A stretch of 64,000 bases of DNA, taken from NCBI GenBank assembly GCA_964549445.1, contig CAZJVS010000009.1:68428-132427 (forward strand). Direction: 5' to 3'. The notes below the pieces were generated by a model that had not been told where the DNA came from, searched no databases, and saw only the letters and a program-made list of their open reading frames with translations. This document shows positions 17,346-25,355 of this stretch, one piece after another (within the stretch, counting starts at the first letter, position 1; the number at the start of each line of letters is the position of its first letter). A program made the translations under genes and the position numbers. The DNA is from SpSt-539 sp964549445 (GTDB lineage Bacteria > Planctomycetota > Phycisphaerae > UBA1845 > UTPLA1).

Positions 17346-19055
17346 CTATGAAGCGAGTATCACTGCGATAAACGCCTGTACGTCCTGCCCGTTAACGTTT
17401 CCGTCGCGCGTGATGTCGCTGCGGAAGTATCGATCCGGATTTGTGTTAGCCGGGTTCAGAAGTCCCGCGACAAACGCCGGGATGTCACCCGCATTCGCAG
17501 CGCCGTCTGCATTCACATCTCCAGCCAAGCCAACATAACTGACGCGACCGCCATTGGTGAATGAGAAGTTGTAGTTCGTGCCGCTACCGGTCATCGTCGT
17601 GTAGTAAACGCGACAGCAGTCGACAGTGACGTCGGCATTCGAGCCGATCACGAATTCATATACATAGAGCGCGTCATTGCAAGCCCCGTCACCCGTATTG
17701 TCATAGACATCCTCCAGTCGCACGCTTCGGCCGCCACCAATTTCCAACCGTTGCAGCGCGAAATTACTCGCAAAACCCTGCGCAACATTGAACCCGAAGT
17801 CGTGTCCCGCCACTTCGAATAGCTGCGGCTGCGAAGCCGGCGGCGGCGTAAGTCGAACGTCGCCCGCGACCGAGTCAAACGTCGCCGGCGATGTGCAGTG
17901 ATTTACAAAGCTGCCGCCGATGCTGATCGTGCTCCCGCCTTGAAATTGAACAGTCGCCGGTCCATTCTGAAACACCACGTCGCCGAGCGCGATGACCCGC
18001 GCACGGTCCTGTGCAATGATCGGGGGCGTGCTCCCACGCAACAACGGGCTCGACGAATACACGATTGCCCCGCTGAACGTGACCGTGAAGTCCCCGCCCG
18101 CGTTTCCGCCAATTGTCACCCCCGGACCGTCCGATGTGCCGTCGATCGTCAAAGTTGAGGCCGATACGCTCGCGGCCCCAAGATCGGTCCGCTTGAACTC
18201 CAGTCCGCCGCCGTCCACCTCGAAATCGGGGCTGCCGGTCGCGCTGTTCTGAACGCGCATGAGGCCACCGCCGAGCGCCGAGAATTGTCCATTCGAAAGC
18301 GTCGTCTGGCCGTTCACGGTGTAGATCAGAACTTCCGCCGAATCGCCGACGGCCTGGACGGTGCCACCGGTCACCAGACAGTTCACGAGCGAAAGCGTTG
18401 CCCTCGGGCCCGCGCTCCGAGAGGCTTCAAGCCTCCCCCCGGATGTTTGCGACATTTGCATGTCCTTCAGCGTCAGGTCACGGAGTTGCACCGCGCCAGT
18501 GGTAACCCGAATCGTCCCTGCGTTCGACGCGTTCGTGCCGGCCAGTCCCTGAAACTGGAGCGTCCGATTAGCGCCGGATGCATCATTGACTTCCAGCCGC
18601 GCGCCTGCGGCGACGGTCAGCTCGGCTATTGTTGCACCTTGATTCAGCGTGACGACCGGATCGACGAAGTTCCCCGGCGCAGGAGTCGGATTGTTGACAA
18701 ACACGCGAAATAGCTTCGCCCCACTGTTGTCGGGAACCTCGCCGCCCGTCCAATTGCTTGCTACGCTCCAGGTGCCGCTCTCCGGTTTCCAAATTGTTGC
18801 TACGAACGCTCCAGGCGGAAACAGTGCTGGGACCAGACCCGCTTGAATGGTGTATCCGAAACCGACCAGACTTCCCCCGATTGGCTGGCCGACGACGAGG
18901 AACGAGTTGTTGTCAGTGAACCCACCGCCAAGCGTGACTGTGGCTTCACCCGGACGAATTTGATACGGCTGCGCCGCGGCGGGGCTCGCCGTGACTAGAA
19001 AGGTGAGGAGCCATACTCCAAACCGCTGTGCGTTCCATCCGTGTGAATTCAACAT
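17346..19055 (-). CDS. Exported surface protein with dockerin-like C-terminus, paralogue of the 13.5 kb gene
   Basis: 569 residues with a signal peptide (VWLLTFLVTASPAAAQ). The middle is a beta-rich region that aligns with the last ~480 residues of the neighbouring 1120-residue protein: both contain RGSTPPII followed by DRAR, then NHCT(S/T)P.TFDS, then QLFE(L/V)AG and GRSVR.ED..DNT. It ends in two EF-hand-like motifs, DVNADGAANAGDIPAFV and DITRDGNVNGQDVQAFI. It lacks the beta-helix and thrombospondin parts of the longer paralogue. The start lies 1 nt after the stop of the upstream S74-domain gene, so the two are translationally coupled. Probably surface-exposed; function unknown. Confidence 0.8.
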   Translation of the reverse strand: MLNSHGWNAQRFGVWLLTFLVTASPAAAQPYQIRPGEATVTLGGGFTDNNSFLVVGQPIGGSLVGFGYTIQAGLVPALFPPGAFVATIWKPESGTWSVASNWTGGEVPDNSGAKLFRVFVNNPTPAPGNFVDPVVTLNQGATIAELTVAAGARLEVNDASGANRTLQFQGLAGTNASNAGTIRVTTGAVQLRDLTLKDMQMSQTSGGRLEASRSAGPRATLSLVNCLVTGGTVQAVGDSAEVLIYTVNGQTTLSNGQFSALGGGLMRVQNSATGSPDFEVDGGGLEFKRTDLGAASVSASTLTIDGTSDGPGVTIGGNAGGDFTVTFSGAIVYSSSPLLRGSTPPIIAQDRARVIALGDVVFQNGPATVQFQGGSTISIGGSFVNHCTSPATFDSVAGDVRLTPPPASQPQLFEVAGHDFGFNVAQGFASNFALQRLEIGGGRSVRLEDVYDNTGDGACNDALYVYEFVIGSNADVTVDCCRVYYTTMTGSGTNYNFSFTNGGRVSYVGLAGDVNADGAANAGDIPAFVAGLLNPANTNPDRYFRSDITRDGNVNGQDVQAFIAVILAS

Positions 19056-19056
19056 A

Positions 19057-20775
19057 CTACTTGCCCGACGCGCGGGCCGAGCTGCTTGCCGCCTGCAATT
19101 TGGCTAGTGCCGATTCGACCGCAGTCAGTCGGGCCTTGAGTTCGTCGTTTTCTTTCTTGAGCTCGCGGATGGCCTCGACGGTCAATCCGGGGAAGCCGGT
19201 GGTGTTGATGTACTTAAACCCCTTCTCGTCAGTGACGACCAGTTCCGGCATCACGGACTCGACTTCCTGCGCGACAAGGCCGATCTGCGGACCGGCCGGA
19301 ACGCCCTCAGCCGACGGGTCTTTCCATTGGAAGCGTACGCCGCGCATCGCCAGCAATTTGTCGAGTGAGCCGCGCAGGGTCTGAATATTCTTCTTGAGGC
19401 GCGAGTCCGATCCGCAGCATGTGCCGCCGGTCGACGAGATATTGCCAGACGCCCGGATTGCCCCGCCAACTTCCAGCGCTACAGCGGGTGAGATCTCCAT
19501 GATTCCAACGCGGGCGTTGGTCAGAGTCAGTACCGAGTTGTTGGCACTTGGGACGAATCGCAACCGTTGATCCGAATCGTTGATGATCCGATAGTCAAAG
19601 TCGGCGGGGTCGTTACCATTGTGAAAATCAATGAACGGCGTACCGCCGATCATTTCAAAGAACTGCAGATTGTCAGACCGGAGGATGTTGCCGGATAGCC
19701 GTGCGTCGGAAAGGGTACCACTCGAAACGTTGCTGGCGTTCAAACTTGTCAGACCGCTCCCGTTCCCACTCAGCGACGCGGCTGTCACAGTACCCGAGAC
19801 AGTCGCGTTCCCGACGACGTCGAGTTTCTGTGATGGAGTTACAGTCCCGATCCCAACGTTTCCGGAGTTCGCCAATGTCAGCAAAGGCGTGCCGCTGCCG
19901 TAATTGCCGCTGTACAGTCTCAAGCCGCGCTGGCCGCCGCTGTCGTTCAGTACCCAATGGACATTGTTGCTCGCTGTGGCATGGTCGCCGAGTGATAGCA
20001 CGACCTCCGTCGCCCCACCCAGGTGCAGATCACCTACGTCGCCTAGTGGATTCGCCGCTCCAATCCCGACGGTGCCGGACGGCGTGATCTTTAGTCGTAC
20101 GGAATTATTCGTCCAAAAGCCAAGTCCGAGTGACGTGCCGCCTGCGGGCGCATCTGCGATGTACGGTGCATTGCCGTTCTGGCATCCAATAATGACACCA
20201 GCGTTGGACCCTCCGCTCTCGCTTGCACGGAACCTCGCTATGACATTCGGGTTGCCTTCGACGGGCGCGCTGCCGACGGCATCCACTCTCGCAAGCGATG
20301 TCGTCGTCCCAATCCCGAGGTTTCCATTTGCGTCCGGCACAAGCGCGGACGTCCCAGTCGCCGGACGGTTCACCTGTTCGGCAACGCCGGGAGGTGTCAC
20401 CAACTCGGTTCGCGATAGCGTCGTCCAGTTTCCAATTCCCGCGGGGGTGACTCGGACTTGGAGCCAGCGACACGCCGTTCCAGGTGTACAGCCATTGAAA
20501 GCACTCGCCGCTACCGGCCCGAACTTGGTGTTCACGATACCGCCGTTCGGCGTCAGGCCGCTCTGCGTCCACGGCCCTGCGACCTGCGACCCGGCCACGA
20601 CATCCGTCCAGAGTGTAAACTCCAGATCCACCGGCTGGCTGGTCGGGATCGGCGTGCCACCGGAATCTCGAATCAATCCCTGAAAGCTGACCATTCCGGC
20701 CGTCTGCGCACGCGCGAGTGCCGGGAATACGCCGAGGACGACCAACGGAAGGCCCATTCGGACGAAAAAGCGCAT
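19057..20775 (-). CDS. Exported tail-fibre-like protein with C-terminal S74 endosialidase-chaperone domain
   Basis: 572 residues. The ATG at 20775 is chosen because AAGGAG lies 7 nt upstream; it opens a signal peptide (MRFFVRMGLPLVVLGVFPAL). The N-terminal domain starts with MVSFQGLIRDSGGTPIPTSQ, a beta-sandwich opening common in secreted bacterial fibre proteins. A repetitive middle follows with many 'GNVGIGTVTPSQKLDV'-type motifs of trimeric phage tail fibres. The C-terminal ~110 residues are an intramolecular chaperone (peptidase S74): GSDSRLKKNIQTL, then GLVAQEVESVMPELV, then a coiled coil (IRELKKENDELKARLTAVES). In phage fibres this domain drives trimer folding and cleaves itself at the Ser of such an SDxRLKxxI motif. 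No other phage gene is near. Confidence 0.85.
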   Translation of the reverse strand: MRFFVRMGLPLVVLGVFPALARAQTAGMVSFQGLIRDSGGTPIPTSQPVDLEFTLWTDVVAGSQVAGPWTQSGLTPNGGIVNTKFGPVAASAFNGCTPGTACRWLQVRVTPAGIGNWTTLSRTELVTPPGVAEQVNRPATGTSALVPDANGNLGIGTTTSLARVDAVGSAPVEGNPNVIARFRASESGGSNAGVIIGCQNGNAPYIADAPAGGTSLGLGFWTNNSVRLKITPSGTVGIGAANPLGDVGDLHLGGATEVVLSLGDHATASNNVHWVLNDSGGQRGLRLYSGNYGSGTPLLTLANSGNVGIGTVTPSQKLDVVGNATVSGTVTAASLSGNGSGLTSLNASNVSSGTLSDARLSGNILRSDNLQFFEMIGGTPFIDFHNGNDPADFDYRIINDSDQRLRFVPSANNSVLTLTNARVGIMEISPAVALEVGGAIRASGNISSTGGTCCGSDSRLKKNIQTLRGSLDKLLAMRGVRFQWKDPSAEGVPAGPQIGLVAQEVESVMPELVVTDEKGFKYINTTGFPGLTVEAIRELKKENDELKARLTAVESALAKLQAASSSARASGK

Positions 20776-20947
20776 GTGATATCTCCTTGAGTGCAACGGG
20801 AAACCTGTTGGATGTGGCCAAGAGAAATCAGTATTTCAACAAGAGTACCCGCGAATTTGGTGAAACTTCCCTCCCATGATTCGTTTGCCGCAACCTGCGG
20901 ATTGTGCTGAGTTTACCAAAACGGAGCGCGAGACTCAAGAATTGTTT

Positions 20948-23179
20948 TCAGCGCGTACCGGGTTCGGATCGGCTCGTCGGAATCTGCTGTTCGGCTTCAG
21001 ACTTCAAGGCCTGCAGCTCGCGAATTGTCTCAAACCACAGCAGCCCGTTCTCCACATTTCCCGAAATGCCGGCGTTCACTTTTTCGAACTGTGCCGACCA
21101 CGCGGACTGCGCTTCGGCGAGGCGCGCTTTCGCCTCGTCCGACCGGCTGAGTCTTGCGAGCGCTATCGCGCTGATCAGCTTCGAATAGACGAGCGGCGAA
21201 TCCTTCAAATCCGCCGCGCGATCGGCCGTGGCGAGCGCACCCGAATTGTCTCCCGCCCGCAGCAACGCCAACGCCGCAACGCGCTTCACGTGCGCGGATG
21301 CCGGTGCCGGCCGCAGCAAGTTTTCAGCCGTCGTCGCCGCGTTAACCGCCTGTCGCGGGTCGTACGCAGCCTTCAGCAGCAAGCACGCCTTCGCCCGCAA
21401 CAGCCACACATCAGGCTCTTTTGCACCAAGCTCGATCGCACGTTCGAGCGCCGTCGTCGCCCCCGGGTCGTCGCGTGCAAGTTGCAGCGCGGCCAGATTG
21501 TGCCATCGCTGCCAAGGTCGATTATCGCCCGGCGTCGGAGGTTTGCTGGCGGCCGTCTTGAGACATTGTTCGGTCTGGTCGAAATCGCCCTTGAGTACCC
21601 AGGCGTTGGCGAGACTGACCCAGTTGGGCGCATAGTCGGGCTCGATACCCGCAGCGATGCGGTGCTGCTCGATCGCCTCATCAATCCGACCGAGATTGCG
21701 CAGAAATACACCCTTGATGTTGAACGTCTCGTATCTCTTCGGCCTAAGTTGGATCACCCGATCGAGACACGCCATTGCTTCGTCGGCCGTCGCGGGATTG
21801 CGAGTTTCTTCCCATTGCTGCCGCCGTATCGTAGCCCGGTTGAGCAGCGCGTTAATGTTGTCCGGATCGAGCAATAGGGCTTCGCGAAGCGCGTCTTCCG
21901 CGGCGCTCAAATCCCCTGCCCGAATGAACAGCCCGGCCTGTTGTGCGAGATCTGCCGAGCGCTGAAGTGCGGACTCGCTGGCCGTGCGGCTGGCCGAGCG
22001 CCGGTTGGCGACGGCGATTCCCGTTGTAAGCACGGCGACGACGCCCAAGGCCGCGAGCGAAATGCCGATTCGCCGCCGCCGTAGGAGCTTCCGGGCGCGA
22101 TAGATCGCACTCGGCGGCCGCGCCTCGATCGGCTGCTCGTTGAGGTAACGCTCGATGTCGGCCGCGAGCGCGGCGGCCGACTCATATCGCCGCGTACGAT
22201 CTTTCTCCATCGCCTTCAGCACGATCCAATCCAGCTCGCCGCTCAGCTCCCGCTGCAGTGCGCGCAGGTCCAGCCGGCGGCGGTTGGCGATATCCGTTCG
22301 CTTCTCGCCCATCGTGCTTAACCGTGTGCTCGGCTTGGGCGGATCGACTTCGCGGATGATCCGGTGGATCTCCGTCGGGCCCGCTTGGCGAAGCGTCTTG
22401 TTGTCGAATGGAAGCACCCCGACCAGCAGTTCGTACAGAACAACACCGAGGGAATACACGTCCGTCCGTGTATCGACTTCCAGCCCGGACATCTCGGCCT
22501 GTTCGGGACTCATGTATTCCAGCGTCCCGATCAGCTGTCCATGGTGCGTGAAGACAGTCCGTTCCGTCCGCAATTGTTGGGTCGCCTTCGCCACTCCGAA
22601 GTCGATAACTTTTGGCACCGGCTTGCCGTCCTGCATCGTGACAAGCACGTTCGATGGCTTGATGTCGCGGTGGATGACGCCCTTGTCGTGCGCGTGCTGA
22701 ACGGCCATACAGGCGTGAACGAAAAGATTGAGACGCTCGGCGTTCGTCGAGCGGTTCGTGTCACAATATTGCGTAATGGGAACGCCGGCGACGTATTCCA
22801 TGACGAAATACGGTCGGCCGTCCGGCGTAGCACCCGCATCGAGTACGCGCGCGATGCCCGGATGATTCATCATGGCGAGGGCGCGACGCTCACCCTCGAA
22901 GCGAGAGATAATCTCGCGCGTATCCATTCCGGGCTTGATGACTTTGAGGGCGACGCGAAGATGAACCGGCTCGCGTCGTTCCGCGAGGTAGACGCTTCCC
23001 ATGCCCCCTTCGCCGATGGGTTCGAGAATGTAGTAAGGTCCAACCTGTGTCGGCGGGTTAACCACCAGCCGATGCGCACCGCCGAATGGCGCGGTCACCC
23101 CGGAATCGCTGCTTCCGCGCGGGAGCAGATCGTCCGGTCCACTCAATCGCGTCTCATCGCCATGGGCTGGATCGGACAT
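20948..23179 (-). CDS. Membrane-anchored Ser/Thr protein kinase with TPR C-terminus
   Basis: 743 residues. The kinase domain (about residues 48-340) has the glycine loop IGEGGMGSVYLA, the ATP lysine K79 in VALKVIK, the catalytic HRDIKPSN (Asp 172), DFG (Asp 193) and the activation segment ending GTLEYMSPEQ. All essential residues are present, so it should be active. One transmembrane helix (about 371-392, ISLAALGVVAVLTTGIAVAN) separates it from an extracytoplasmic or C-terminal set of tetratricopeptide-like repeats (GDLSAAEDALREALLLDPDN). This layout is typical of planctomycete PknB-like sensor kinases. The ATG at 23179 was preferred over 23227 since the extra 16 residues are not conserved-looking. 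The input signal is unknown. Confidence 0.92.
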   Translation of the reverse strand: MSDPAHGDETRLSGPDDLLPRGSSDSGVTAPFGGAHRLVVNPPTQVGPYYILEPIGEGGMGSVYLAERREPVHLRVALKVIKPGMDTREIISRFEGERRALAMMNHPGIARVLDAGATPDGRPYFVMEYVAGVPITQYCDTNRSTNAERLNLFVHACMAVQHAHDKGVIHRDIKPSNVLVTMQDGKPVPKVIDFGVAKATQQLRTERTVFTHHGQLIGTLEYMSPEQAEMSGLEVDTRTDVYSLGVVLYELLVGVLPFDNKTLRQAGPTEIHRIIREVDPPKPSTRLSTMGEKRTDIANRRRLDLRALQRELSGELDWIVLKAMEKDRTRRYESAAALAADIERYLNEQPIEARPPSAIYRARKLLRRRRIGISLAALGVVAVLTTGIAVANRRSASRTASESALQRSADLAQQAGLFIRAGDLSAAEDALREALLLDPDNINALLNRATIRRQQWEETRNPATADEAMACLDRVIQLRPKRYETFNIKGVFLRNLGRIDEAIEQHRIAAGIEPDYAPNWVSLANAWVLKGDFDQTEQCLKTAASKPPTPGDNRPWQRWHNLAALQLARDDPGATTALERAIELGAKEPDVWLLRAKACLLLKAAYDPRQAVNAATTAENLLRPAPASAHVKRVAALALLRAGDNSGALATADRAADLKDSPLVYSKLISAIALARLSRSDEAKARLAEAQSAWSAQFEKVNAGISGNVENGLLWFETIRELQALKSEAEQQIPTSRSEPGTR

Positions 23180-23254
23180 GAGTGCACCGGGCCGGCCAAA
23201 CGGGCCGTATGTCGCACAGCGTATCACAATCGGATTGTGGTGCGAACCCCGCGA

Positions 23255-23860
23255 TCAGCCGCCCGGCAGTTCAAAGATCGACTGCGTCCGGAGGATTCGC
23301 CACTCGCCCGGGAAGGCGTGATAGGCGTGTACATGCATCTCGCGATCGCGCGTCTCGTAGTCGAGGAACGAAAACGGCTCCAATCCGCCCGACGCCCACT
23401 GCTTGTACGGCACGAACATGCCCTTTTTCTTGGCGTCGCGGACCAGCTCGCGATAGGTCGTCCGGAAGATGTGCTCGTTCATCTCCTCGACCTGGCTGCT
23501 GAAGATGTACTTGGTTCCGTCGTCGAACCGGAACTGAAAATCGCGCTCCCCGCGGAACTTGAATTGGGTCACCAGGTTCCGGTCCGTCAAGAGGTCGCTC
23601 GACGCCCCCGTCAACTCGGTGATGATCGAACCGCTGGTCTGAAAGCTCACGAGGTGGCTGAGGCCGACAATCCAGAGGTCGGCCTGGTAGTTCGCCGCCT
23701 CGACATGCCGGTCCAGATAAATCCGAAAGAGCTCGGGATGCAGCGCCCGCTTATATAGGTAAAAGTTTAAGTCGCTGCTCTGCTGCTTGGTGACGCCCAG
23801 TTCCAACTCGGCAGACCTCGGTTCGGGTTTTTGGTCTCGTTTACGCACTCTCTGTGCCAT
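23255..23860 (-). CDS. Conserved hypothetical protein, possibly DUF2617-like
   Basis: 201 soluble residues. Recognisable stretches are FYLYKRALHPELFRIYLDRH, then GLSHLVSFQTSGSIITEL, and the end YHAFPGEWRILRTQSIFELP. The 'LYKRALHPELF' start and 'FP....I.RTQS.FE' end remind me of the DUF2617 family, but I cannot confirm it. No signal peptide, membrane segment or catalytic motif is visible. It lies upstream of the kinase gene on the same strand with a 75-nt gap, so co-transcription is possible. Divergent from nadA. Confidence 0.65.
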   Translation of the reverse strand: MAQRVRKRDQKPEPRSAELELGVTKQQSSDLNFYLYKRALHPELFRIYLDRHVEAANYQADLWIVGLSHLVSFQTSGSIITELTGASSDLLTDRNLVTQFKFRGERDFQFRFDDGTKYIFSSQVEEMNEHIFRTTYRELVRDAKKKGMFVPYKQWASGGLEPFSFLDYETRDREMHVHAYHAFPGEWRILRTQSIFELPGG

Positions 23861-24090
23861 TATAATGACATGCTTTCAGCCGCCGCAACGAATTTCGCCC
23901 CGACTTCTGCGCGGCCGATCGCTTCCCGCATATCCCGCACATTCACAATGAGTTAGAACGCTGACCCCCGGAGTAAAGTTTGGTCAGCCGTTCGATGTCG
24001 TTCATGCAACGCCCAAGAGTCTACGATCCGACAATCAATGGAGTTGTGCCGATTCTTGCGACGTCTGAAATCCCTCCGCACGCCCCAGGA

Positions 24091-24120
24091 TTGCGGCCGG
24101 CCGAGGGCCACTCGTACAAT
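24091..24120 (+). promoter_or_regulatory. Putative nadA promoter with very short leader
   Basis: TTGCGG (24091-24096) and TACAAT (24115-24120) are 18 nt apart. The -10 ends only 8 nt before the nadA ATG, and there is no Shine-Dalgarno, so the mRNA would start at or next to the start codon. Confidence 0.4.
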
Positions 24121-24128
24121 ACCCCGCC

Positions 24129-25277
24129 ATGCTGTACCAGCCCCCGCTGCCGCCAAAATACGCCCGACTGTCGCCGGACGAGCTGACGACCGCCATCCTC
24201 GCTCGAAAGTCCCAACTCGGTAAGCGGCTCGTCATCCTCGGCCACCACTACCAGCAAGACGAAGTCATTCAATTCGCCGACTTCACCGGTGACAGCCTGA
24301 AACTATCGCAACTCGCTGCAGCACAACGAGATGCAGAGTTTGTCGTGTTCTGCGGCGTCCACTTTATGGCCGAGTCTGCCGACATCCTCACCGATGACCG
24401 CGTCGTCGTCGTCCTGCCCGACCTGGCCGCCGGCTGCAGCATGGCCGACATGGCCCAGATTGATCAACTCGAGGATGCCTGGCGGCAGCTTAGCGAAATT
24501 GTCCCGGGAGAGATCGTCCCGATCACTTACGTAAACTCATCTGCCGCCGTGAAGGCCTTTGTTGGCGGCCACGGCGGCGCATGCTGCACTTCGTCAAATG
24601 CGCGCAGCGTCCTCGAATGGGCCCTTCGCGGCGATCGCCCCGGGACCCTCAATACCAACCGCAAAGTCATGTTCCTCCCCGACCAGCACCTCGGCCGCAA
24701 CACCGCCTACGCCATGGGCTGGCCGCTCGACTCGATGATCGTCTGGGATCCCCACGAAGACCTGGGCGGCCATACCCCCGCAGCGCTCGCCGCCGCCAAG
24801 TTCATTCTCTGGAAAGGCCACTGCAGCGTCCACCAGTTGTTCACCGCCAAACAGATCGACGACATCCGTCGCATCGACCCTGAATTCAAGGTCATCGTCC
24901 ACCCCGAATGCGATTGGTCCGTCGTCCAGAAGGCCGACGTCGTCGGCAGCACCGAATTCATCATTCAAACCTTGGAATCCGCTCCGGCCGGCAGCAAGTG
25001 GGCAGTCGGAACTGAGGTGCACCTCGTTCACCGCCTCGACGAGCGGCTCGCCGGCCGCGTCTTTGTCCGCCTCCTCTCCGGCATTCAATGCCTCTGCACG
25101 ACCATGTACCGCATCGATATGAAACACCTGCTTTGGGTTCTCGACCACCTTGCCGAGGGCCAAATCGTCAACCAGATAAGGGTTGATCCCGAGACCCGCA
25201 CCCTCGCCCGCATCGCCCTCGACCGCATGCTATCGCTCAAGGCCACCCCCCTCGCCGCCCCGGCCTGCGTGGATTGA
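24129..25277 (+). CDS. nadA: Quinolinate synthase A
   Basis: [4Fe-4S] enzyme that condenses iminoaspartate with dihydroxyacetone phosphate to quinolinate in NAD biosynthesis. The 382 residues show the family signature LGHHYQQDEV followed by FADFTGDSLKLS, then VVFCGVHFMAESA. Likely cluster cysteines are C103 (AAGCSMADM), C232 (WKGHCSVH) and one of C321/C323 (IQCLCTTMYR), consistent with one ligand per domain of the triangular fold. Further conserved pieces are YVNSS(A/P)..KA and VHPEC. Length and start fit the longer NadA subfamily. No nadB or nadC is adjacent. Confidence 0.96.
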   Translation: MLYQPPLPPKYARLSPDELTTAILARKSQLGKRLVILGHHYQQDEVIQFADFTGDSLKLSQLAAAQRDAEFVVFCGVHFMAESADILTDDRVVVVLPDLAAGCSMADMAQIDQLEDAWRQLSEIVPGEIVPITYVNSSAAVKAFVGGHGGACCTSSNARSVLEWALRGDRPGTLNTNRKVMFLPDQHLGRNTAYAMGWPLDSMIVWDPHEDLGGHTPAALAAAKFILWKGHCSVHQLFTAKQIDDIRRIDPEFKVIVHPECDWSVVQKADVVGSTEFIIQTLESAPAGSKWAVGTEVHLVHRLDERLAGRVFVRLLSGIQCLCTTMYRIDMKHLLWVLDHLAEGQIVNQIRVDPETRTLARIALDRMLSLKATPLAAPACVD

Positions 25278-25355
25278 TCGGACTACATGCTTTCCCGGAC
25301 GGTGTTGATTCGGCAGCCCCATCATGTGATAATCTAGCTCACGGGAGTGGGATAA

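Noticed and set aside
23855..23866. Perfect TATAAT directly at the start codon of the gene at 23255-23860
   Set aside because: The hexamer overlaps the ATG itself, so transcription from it would begin inside the gene; it is probably chance.
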